From NCBI GenBank assembly GCA_027186245.1, contig CP114483.1:3048001-3112000 (forward strand): DNA of 64,000 nucleotides, written 5' to 3'. The notes beneath the pieces were generated by a model, which made no database searches, was not told the origin of the DNA, and was given only the letters and a program-made list of their open reading frames with translations. How positions within the stretch are numbered: the first letter of the stretch is position 1; every line of letters begins with the position of its first letter. Source of the stretch: Coriaria nepalensis. Its lineage: Eukaryota > Streptophyta > Magnoliopsida > Cucurbitales > Coriariaceae. The position numbers and the translations under genes were made by a program. Below are positions 1 to 8,500 of this stretch, in pieces.

Positions 1-39
1 AGCAAAGAAAAAAGACAGAAAAAAAGATAAGTTTTTTAC

Positions 40-604
40 TTTATACTTCTCCTTCTCCTCGTCAGTGAATTCATTCCTCGAAAACCGCAGCTTTGTAAGT
101 GTCTATCAGAATTAAATTATTAACAGAGTACGTCAGTTCCATCATATAAATCCCTATTCAAGTTCTTAATATTTCCTCGGCAGCCAAACAGCCCTAGAAC
201 AAAAGACCATATCACGAATCCGAATCCGAATCCGAATCGGAGCTGAAAAAGAAGGTACGAACCTGATCACCATGGATCGAAGACTTAAGACGAGCGGTGA
301 AGGTACCGGCAGTAGTGAAATCAGAGTCTCCGAAGGCGTGCTCGAGCTGGAACTGGACCTTAGAATCCGAATCCGGATCCGAATAACGCTTCCGGGTCGT
401 AATGGTAGTAGTCGGAGTTGGAATAGGAGAAGGGGAAGAAGGAGTGGATCGTGTGTAAGGGAGATCATGAAAAGGAATCTTCCCCCCTTCGAGACCGAAT
501 TCCTCGTCGTCGACGAGAAGCTCATCGGACTGGAAGGGTAGAGATGGAGAAAACAAGAGAATGAGAGCGAAGAAGACGGAAAAATAGTAGTAGCTTCTCC
601 CCAT
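40..604 (-). CDS. EMC10: ER membrane protein complex subunit 10, 5' part (partial)
   Basis: First two coding exons on the minus strand: 604-263 and 102-40; the rest lies beyond the left edge. The protein starts with a hydrophobic signal peptide (MGRSYYYFSVFFALILLF), followed by the acidic block ELLVDDEEFGLEGG and the family core AFGDSDFTTAGTFTARLK. Exon 1 ends after HGDQ at a GT donor (262-261). Exon 2 resumes at an AG acceptor with TLTKLRFSRNEFTDEEKEKY, which matches the EMC10 family across the junction without loss of phase. EMC10 is a lumenal/membrane subunit of the ER membrane protein insertase. A hexamer repeat of the GGATTC type occurs both inside exon 1 (RYSDPDSDSK) and in intron 1. 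The open frame that reads through the donor into an SDSDSDS tail is intron sequence, not the true protein end. Confidence 0.85.
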
Positions 605-642
605 CTTGCGTTTGTTGTGTTTTTACAGTCTGTCAGTCTCAA

Positions 643-2353
643 TACGAACTAGCTCTTATCATGCTTAACTGAAGAAAACATTTGGGTTGGTTTAGATGGT
701 CCACTAAGCTGCCAAGGCCTCGAACAATGATGCCTCCTCATACCAAAATGCTTTGCCCGTATATTTTCGTTTTGTGGAAAGAAACAGTTGTCTGTGGCTC
801 CCTCTATGAATTGAGGCTTAGGAGGCATCTCTCGTGTTCACAATTCACAAGTGATTTGAGGAGCATAGCTTAAGTAGTAAGACTCTCCTCAAAGCAGACA
901 TTATTATATAGAATGAAAATGACATGAAACACTCGACTGGCTAAATATAAAAGGGCCCATCCTTAGCGGTCACGGGTGCAAAACCTTGTCTAGTTAGTTT
1001 CATCAGTCAACCTTTTTTTAAGAGGGAAACGAGAAGCTTCTTCCGTGATCGAAGGTGAAATATCACCTAAATCCCCACCCCACTGTTGTTATGGTGGTGC
1101 TTTCTTGGAGAAACTGTTGGGAATGAACCGTCGAGTCAAAGGTTTTTTAGTTGAGAACTATATTTAATTCATCCAAGGCAGATACAATGAATACGAATAC
1201 GTAACATTCATATTTATAATTCATCGACCAAAGTTCGTGGAGGAATTTTTAAAAAAATATATTATTATATAAAAATAAATAAATTATTTAAAAAAAATGT
1301 TAAGAGCATATTAGGTAATTATTATTATTATTTTTAAATAATTTTTTTTATATATTATAAATAAGCGTGATAAAATATTTTTTAATTAAAAATTTAATTT
1401 AATTTATTGAATTGTTATGTCTATTTTTTATGTCTATTTTTACTTATAATAAGAAAACATAATTAAATATATTAATTAATTATTTTATATATATATTGTA
1501 ATGAATAAATTTTATAGTGGCAAATGAAAATAGATGATGATGGTGCTTGGATTATTTCAAACATCAAAAAGTCAACCTATCAAAAATTTGTTTTGTTTGG
1601 TCATACTAAACAAAGTCACTTGGCCAATGAAATTGCTTTAAATATTTGTAAAATATAGTAATTAAATTAAAAAGTTAAAATACTTTTTTCTTAAACATGT
1701 TTTTAATAATATAATCAACCATAAATTTAAATTTGGTTGGACTTTTCTATTACTTCTTCTTCAAGGATGAACAAAATGACGTGGGAGAGCTAATATTTTC
1801 TTTTATTAAATAAATATATTTATTTTATTTAAATATATAAATCTAAATATTTTAATTAAATTAAGATAAATAAATAAGTAATTTTAAAATAAATTTTTTA
1901 TCATTTTTTTTATATTTAAGATAAAAATAAATAAATTAGGTCGATTCGAGATGACGTCATTCAACAATAACGTTTTAAGCAGTCAATACAGACGGATTTA
2001 TGCTATTTCTTCTCTTTGGCAAACCCAAAAAAAGAAAAAAAGAAAAAAAGAAAAAAAAACACGGGAATTGGACCACTCAGGTTTTCCTGCCACCCACGGC
2101 TTCTAGAAGCACTCCCTTCCATTTTCAGACCCTTCAAATTTACATCATCGCCGATGTCATCATAACTAAAAAGGATCCACCAGATGCTGCCACGTTCAAT
2201 GATTTGGTGCAAGAACCACACGTGTGAGCATGTAATCAGATCTCCATATTCTTCTACCTACCATAAAATGAGCGATTCATGCAATCGTCCTCCTATAAAC
2301 TCGTCGTTACAAAATCTCCAAGCAAAGCGAAGAATCCTTCTTAATCTGACGCC
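643..2353. other. Intergenic region, EMC10 / OXI1 divergent promoter
   Basis: No supported gene. The two flanking genes diverge from here. 1240-1960 is very AT-rich with many T/A runs. A purine-rich A/G tract lies at about 2028-2060. TATAAA at 2294-2299 lies about 55 bases before the OXI1-like ATG and is a plausible TATA box. Short open frames here show no family resemblance. Confidence 0.5.
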
Positions 2354-3730
2354 ATGAAAATCGAGCAAACCTCCTGCCGCGACGTTCCGAGATTGAATTT
2401 CGAGAATCTCAGAGTGATCTCAGCTCTTGGGAGGGGAGCTAAGGGCGTGGTGTTTCTAGCAGAAAATATGGTTTCTGGAGAATCGGTTGCTCTGAAAGTG
2501 ATTTACAGAGCTCTAATTGAGAGAAAGGATAAATCCGTCGATAATGCCAGTACTGATGAGTACAGAAGGATCTGCTTCGAGCAGCAGGTGCTACACCGTT
2601 TTGATCATCCGCTTTTACCCAAATTGCGTGGAGTTTTAGATACTGAGAAAATAATCGGTTACGCCATTGATTACTGCTCCGGTCGCGATCTGAATTCTCT
2701 CAGAAAGAGACAGACAGAGAAGATGTTCGCCGATGACGCGATTAGGTAATTGAATTGTTTCCCGCAACTTGTTTGTTTGCCGAGAAAAAAAAAGTAAGCA
2801 AGAAATTCGAATTTGAACTGATTTTATTTTCCTTTTTTTCTTTCTTTCTAATCTGATAGGTTTTATGCTGCGGAATTGATCTTGGCATTAGAGTATCTTC
2901 ATAGCTTAGGGATCGTTTACAGGGATCTGAAACCAGAAAACATCATGATACAAGGAACCGGTCATATAATGCTCGTCGATTTCGATCTCTCTACAAAACT
3001 ATCATTAAAATTATCTCCTAAAATTTCCAGTTCATCCAACAATAAGCCTTCCAATCCAATCAAATCTCCATCCGTCAAGAAAAAACGGTTCTCTCCATTC
3101 CGTGCGTTCTGCAACTCGGGCATATCACCCCAAGTAGACACGGTCGACTCGGGCACCAACTCCGATCGGTCAGGGTCAGACTCAGCCGAGAAATCCAACT
3201 CATTCGTCGGCACAGAGGAATACATCCCGCCCGAGATCGTTGCTGGCAACGGTCACGATTTCTCTGCGGACTGGTGGTCCCTTGGTGTAGTTCTACACGA
3301 GATGCTATATGGAACGACACCGTTTAGAGGATCAGACAGGAAGGAGACGTTTTATCGGATATTGACTAAGACGCCCGAGCTAACTGGCGAAGCGACGTCG
3401 TTACGGGACTTGATTAGAAAATTACTGGAAAAGGACCCGAAGCAGAGAATAAAACTGGAGGAGATAAAAAGACATGAATTCTTTAAAGGAATCGAATGGG
3501 ATTCTGTTACGAGAATCTCCCGGCCGCCGTATATTCCTCCTGATAGTCATCGGAGTGAGATGGATGAGGGTATTTATGGAAATAAGAAAATAGATGTGGA
3601 ATTATTTGTTGAGGAGATTTTTGGAGATAGTACTGATCATCAGCTTGAAGGTAAGGATTCCGGTAAGGATGATCAGAAGGCGTGGGTCAAAGAAGTTCAC
3701 CTTCAACCTTACGAATTTTGTATATTCTAA
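2354..3730 (+). CDS. OXI1: AGC-family Ser/Thr kinase, OXI1-like (AGC2)
   Basis: Two exons, 2354-2745 and 2860-3730, giving 420 residues. The kinase core is complete: glycine loop GRGAKGVV (about 26-33), catalytic Lys48 in VALKVI, the catalytic loop YRDLKPEN (151-158), DFD instead of DFG (171-173, typical of plant AGCVIII kinases), then an insertion of about 70 residues before SFVGTEEYIPPEIV and DWWSLGVVL. The insertion includes AFCNSGISPQ, which I associate with OXI1. The extreme C-terminus YEFCIF fits the FxxF PDK1-docking motif. OXI1-type kinases are activated through PDK1 and link H2O2 and pathogen signals to MAP kinases, with roles in root-hair growth and basal resistance. UNICORN-type kinases are the nearest alternative, but the insertion and C-terminus favour OXI1. 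The split codon AG|G restores frame across the intron. Confidence 0.85.
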
Positions 3731-4013
3731 TTCATTTAGGTTATAGAAAGAATGAGCATACTAATTTATTTTTTTTTTGACCAAAAGTAAGTATAGCAAT
3801 TAGAAACTACTGTAAAACCTCATATTTTAGTCTCAAAAGTTGGTTTTCTTTTGAAATATTTTATGGATTTGGTCTAAGAAAATAAAATGTGTTTGAAAAA
3901 GTAGCATGAAAGTTTTCTTAGGCGTGTCTTTCTAAAGTTGGAAATTGTGTTCATCTCTTGCTGGAAATAGAGACTACAAAACTTTTAAAAATAACTTTGA
4001 ACCACAAAAACTT
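3731..4013. other. 3' flank of kinase gene
   Basis: AT-rich sequence after the kinase stop codon, presumably its 3' UTR and terminator. I see no other feature. Confidence 0.4.
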
Positions 4014-4408
4014 ACCAGGCACCCCCAAGTGCGGTAGCATCTCTCGAGCACCAGAAATCATACCATAAGTTTCCATGCTATATAAAGAGCTAAAAACAAT
4101 GAAAAGCTTTCACATCCTGCATCTTCCCTCTTTATAAAGTAAATGAAGAAGCTCATACCAGAACATACATGCATATATTATTGGTATGAATAAAAGAAAA
4201 TGAAAGCAAGCCTTCAAAACATTTGGTGCACCAAACGGTAGTACTATTCCATTTCAATTGGAAAATGCAGTAGGATATTTTGGGGATAATATGAGTAACC
4301 AAGGGGGTAGTAGTTACATTACTATTCATGAGCACTTCTGCGATTTCATCTATATATAACTTGAAGTTCTTTCATCACGAAAGAAATACATTTTAAGAGT
4401 ATGGATCT
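4014..4408 (-). pseudogene. Paladin gene fragment (exon 14/15 and intervening intron)
   Basis: This stretch closely resembles 13493-13790 of the paladin-like gene in the same orientation. Shared blocks include GAGCACCAGAAAT, TTGGTATGAATAAAA, AAAACATTTGGTGCACCA, TATATAACTTGAAGTTCTTT and GAAATACATTTTAAG. It covers the 5' end of exon 15, the exon 14/15 intron and the 3' end of exon 14. About 110 bases from roughly 4240 to 4350 have no counterpart in the intact gene and look inserted. No reading frame survives. Because intron sequence is included, this is a DNA-level duplication and not a retrocopy. It lies between the kinase and the NLR, about 9.5 kb from the intact gene. Confidence 0.8.
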
Positions 4409-4458
4409 ATATATAATTGCTACAGTGTTGTTGCCTCCTAATCGATATTGATAATATT

Positions 4459-4904
4459 TAGAGGTGTCAAAACAGTTGTTCCAGATCGAATTGGACTAAA
4501 ACGGTCCGGTTCAATTTTGATAAATAATATTCGAAATCAGTCCGAAATCTATTAAAATTATTTATAGGTTCGGCTGAACTCAAAATGGGGCTAGGAAAAA
4601 TTGATGGAGGGTTAAAAATTATTATAGGAGGAAGTTAGATAAAAGAAAGAAAAAAAGTATGAGAATTAACATTTTTTAAATAAAAATTGAAATTAAAAGA
4701 CACCCGCAGACTGCCCGAACCGGATTCAAATAGCGGGCGGGCTGGCTGGGTTGGCCCGATCTAACCAAATATATATGGATTTATGTGTGGATCCAGCCCA
4801 CATGTATGGACCGGATCTATCACAACTCGTTATAAACGGATCTAATCCGGGCCAAAATTACAGGCCGAGGCCGATTCAATGAGCCCGACCCATTTTAACT
4901 CCTA
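4459..4904. mobile_element. Non-autonomous hAT-like element (MITE)
   Basis: The left end TAGAGGTGTCAAAAC and the reverse complement of the right end, TAGGAGTTAAAATGGG, form imperfect terminal inverted repeats of the kind common in plant hAT elements. The flanking octamers are ATAATATT (4451-4458) and TTAATATT (4905-4912), an 8-bp target-site duplication with one mismatch, as expected for hAT. The interior is rich in GGCCCG/CCCGACC-type motifs and has no transposase frame. Confidence 0.7.
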
Positions 4905-4912
4905 TTAATATT

Positions 4913-5502
4913 TGTATTGCCGAAAGAGGGAACATTATTTGTTTTCTCATCGTTTTCTTCATGCTTTCTAGATCTACTCTGCAAGTCCTTTTCCTGTCCA
5001 AACAGGTAAGAATCCCGGGTCTGCTACTCTACATATCAGGTACCGATCACCACTTCTTTTTTATTTCTAGCATAACATACATTTGATGATCGTTACTGAA
5101 GTCAAATTTTATGTTAGATACCTCAAATTTCAATAAGAATCACTCCAACAATCATATTTTAGGATATTTTTGAAATATGATAAGTTAATTTGAGGTAAGA
5201 AAATAAACAGAAGATAACCCATCCATATGGAACCAGCCTTCACTTTCTCCTCCCGAAATAAGCGGGACAAGTTGTCTGAATTTTAATTTTTTTAATTTTG
5301 TTTATTAATTTCTGTATGATTACAAATCGCAAATGGGGGTTTTTTTTTTTCTCCAGATTCAATGATGGTTTCTGCTCACTGGTTTTGATTGTAAAACAAG
5401 TAACACCTTCCCCTTCATCTCACTTTTTCTTTCATAACAACATTGATCTCTTCCTCTACTGATTTTCTTGTAATCTTACTAGCATAAGCAAATCACTTGA
5501 AC
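4913..5502. other. 5' flank of NLR gene
   Basis: Upstream sequence of the NLR with no coding exon that I can support. I looked here for a missing coiled-coil exon and found none. A T run at 5340-5351 and a pyrimidine-rich leader at 5400-5470 precede the start codon. Confidence 0.45.
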
Positions 5503-8500
5503 ATGGAAACAAAAGGCCAAATTGTAGCTGTGGTCAGTGATGCTAACGAGAAGGGTGAAGCTTCCATGCCAACTACGTCAAAAGTGAGAAATACAATTGG
5601 GGTTGGTGCTTCCTCTGGTGGCAAAGTCTCAGCTGGAGCGGTCAACGTCAAGTTTGAAAACATAAATGTTCATGGCGCTCTCTATGTCCAAGGCTCTCAT
5701 ACTGATCATGGAGTAGGGGGCAAAACAACTCCTCAAGAGTACGTGACTGCAACTGTTAAGGATTATGAATCTTTTGAATCGAGAGATAAGAATATGACTG
5801 AAGTCATGGAAGCACTGAAGGACCCTAATATCAGCGTCATTGGAGTTCACGGCATGCCTGGCGTGGGTAAGACCATGCTGGTAAGGAAAATAATGGAACG
5901 AGCAAGGGCAGAAAGGTTATTTTCCGAGATGGTTATGGTAACTGTGACCCAAAACCCGGATCACCGGAACATCCAATCACAGATTGCTGACAGGATGGGT
6001 CTGGAATTCACTGAGGGAAGTCTGGAGGGAAGAGCAGATAAACTACATGACAGGCTATATGGTAAGGAGATCCTCCTTGTTCTAGATGATATTTGGGATG
6101 AACTTAATTTGGAAAAGGTAGGAATACCTTCAACAGGCCATCAAAGTGAACTTAAGGTTCTTATTACGAGTCGATATGGACATGTGCTATCTAAAATGAA
6201 CGCTGACAAGATCGTTGCGATGGAGCTTTTGACGGATGATGAATCCTGGAGATTTTTCACCAAGATAGTGGGTGAAGCAATGACTAAAGCTCCTTACATG
6301 GAACGGATCGGGAGAGATATAGTAAAGGAGTGTGCTAGATTGCCGATTGCACTTGCTATAGTAGCAAAGATGTTGAAGAATAAAGAAGAAGCCATTTGGA
6401 GAGTTTCTTTGGACGCACTAACAAATCCTGCAGAGGATGAGCTTCAAGAAGTCAACAAAAAAGTATATCATCCCATTAAGGTGAGTTATGGTATCTTGCA
6501 AAAAGAAGCTCAAGACTTGTTCTTGCTTTGCAGCGTGTTTCCTGAAGATTATGATATCCACATGGAAGAGTTGTTCATGTATGGTAAAGGTATGGGGTTA
6601 CCACTTTCAAAAGGTACTAAAGGTACTCTGGCTAGGGGAAGATACGCGGTAGCTAAATTGGTTGATGATCTTAAAAGTGCTTGTTTACTGTTGGAATCAG
6701 ATAGGGATGGTCGTCTTGTGAAAATGCACGATGTTGTACGGGATGTTGCCATAAGCATTGCATCTAAAGAAAAAGGAAGGCATCTACTGAGTTATGGGCA
6801 TGGATTGAAGGCGTGGCCAGCCAGAGACACTTGTGGGAGTTATACTGCTGTTTTTATGGATTGCGGAAATTATGAACCGGTCCTACCCAAAAAGTTGAAA
6901 CTTCCAAATCTCGAGATCTTACTCCTGAGAGGATCCTACTTAGAAATTGAAGTTTCAGATACTTTTCTTGAAGATATGAAAGTGCTGAAAGTTTTGCACC
7001 TAGAGAACATGCATATTTCATCGCCATTCAGTTCCTTGACGAACCTTCAAACATTAGGTCTACAAAATTGCAGATTGGAGGATGTGAGCATAGTTGGAGA
7101 ACTAAAGAATCTCGAAATCCTCAGCTTTAAGGGATCTGACATCAAAGAGTTATCTAGTGTTTTAAGCCAGTTGACGCAACTTAAGATGTTAGACTTGACT
7201 AATTGCTCTCAGCTCAAGGTGATTCTGCCTAACTTGATTTCAAGTTTGTCAAATCTAGAAGAGTTGTATATGGAGAACAGTTTTGTTGGATGGGAGGGAG
7301 AAGGCATTAACAGGCAAAGAAAGAACGCTAGTCTTTCTGAGCTTATTGGTTTACCACTAACTGCTCTATATATATGTATACCGGATGCAAATATTGTGCC
7401 AGAATATTTGTTTTCAAGAGAGTTAAACAAATATAGAATTGTAATAGGGAGCGAATGGTTCGAAAGCAAATCTACATATGGGGCTCAAAGAGCGCTTGAA
7501 GTGAAGGCGAATTCAACCATTATTTCGGAAGATGGGGTCATGCTTTTAGTACAGAAATCCGAAGAGCTCTTGTTAACAAAAATAGTGGCTTCAGAGAACA
7601 TTCTTTCTGTACTAGGCTGTAATACAAGTTTAAAGAAGCTCTATATTGAAGATTGTGAAGTAGCAGTTAACAGTGTGATAGCACCTTCTTCATCCCAAGA
7701 GAGGTTACGGCCACTATTTGATGAAAAGGTATGCTCAAATAACTTCTCTTTCTTGGCCAAAAAAAAAAAAAAAAGAAAAAAACTTGTCTTTTATTTATTT
7801 ATTTTTGGGCATTTTGAGAGCATCTAATACCACAAAGTTGCATTTGTTATCGATTTAACTTGTATGAAATTTTACAGGTTATCTTACTTAGCTTGGAGAC
7901 ACTGGAAATTATGAATACAAACAAGTTTGATATCTTATTGAGTAAATGGCAGCTCCCTAATACATTCTCCATGCTTTGCAAGATAAAAATTGTTGCCTGC
8001 AACAACCTTAAGAGGGTGTTCCCTTCAAACATGTGGAGCGTGATTCAGAACCTAGAGGTATTGGTGATAGAACAGTGCGAGTTACTGGAAGAGATATTTG
8101 CCCCGTTTGGAGCTGAAGAAAAAGCCAGTGATATTATATTCACCAAATTGAAAGGTTTAGTTTTGGTGGATCTGCCAAAATTAAAGAAAGTGTTGAGCAA
8201 GGAAGATGGATTGGAAGCAACAATTATACACTTTGTGTTCCCTGAATTAACACGTTTGCATCTTAGAATGTTGCCATGTCTCGAAGCTTTGTGTGCAGGA
8301 ATACACACTTCGGAATGGCCGTCATTGGAAGAGCTGGTTATGGATAGTTGTGGAAAATTAATTAGTTTTGCTTCAGAAATCTTGAGAGTTGTATCAAGTG
8401 GGAAGGATTATCTTGACATTCAAAGTGACTTACCTCTCTTCTTAATGAAAAAGGTACGGATTCAAGTACATGACTAATTTCTATCATAGATTCTATAACT

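Noticed and set aside
166..642. 158-residue minus-strand open frame overlapping EMC10 exon 1
   Set aside because: Alternative frame; the EMC10 frame joins exon 2 with conserved sequence across a proper intron.
1240..1960. AT-rich tract considered as origin, MAR or transposon
   Set aside because: Only base composition; no inverted ends, direct repeats or coding remnants found.
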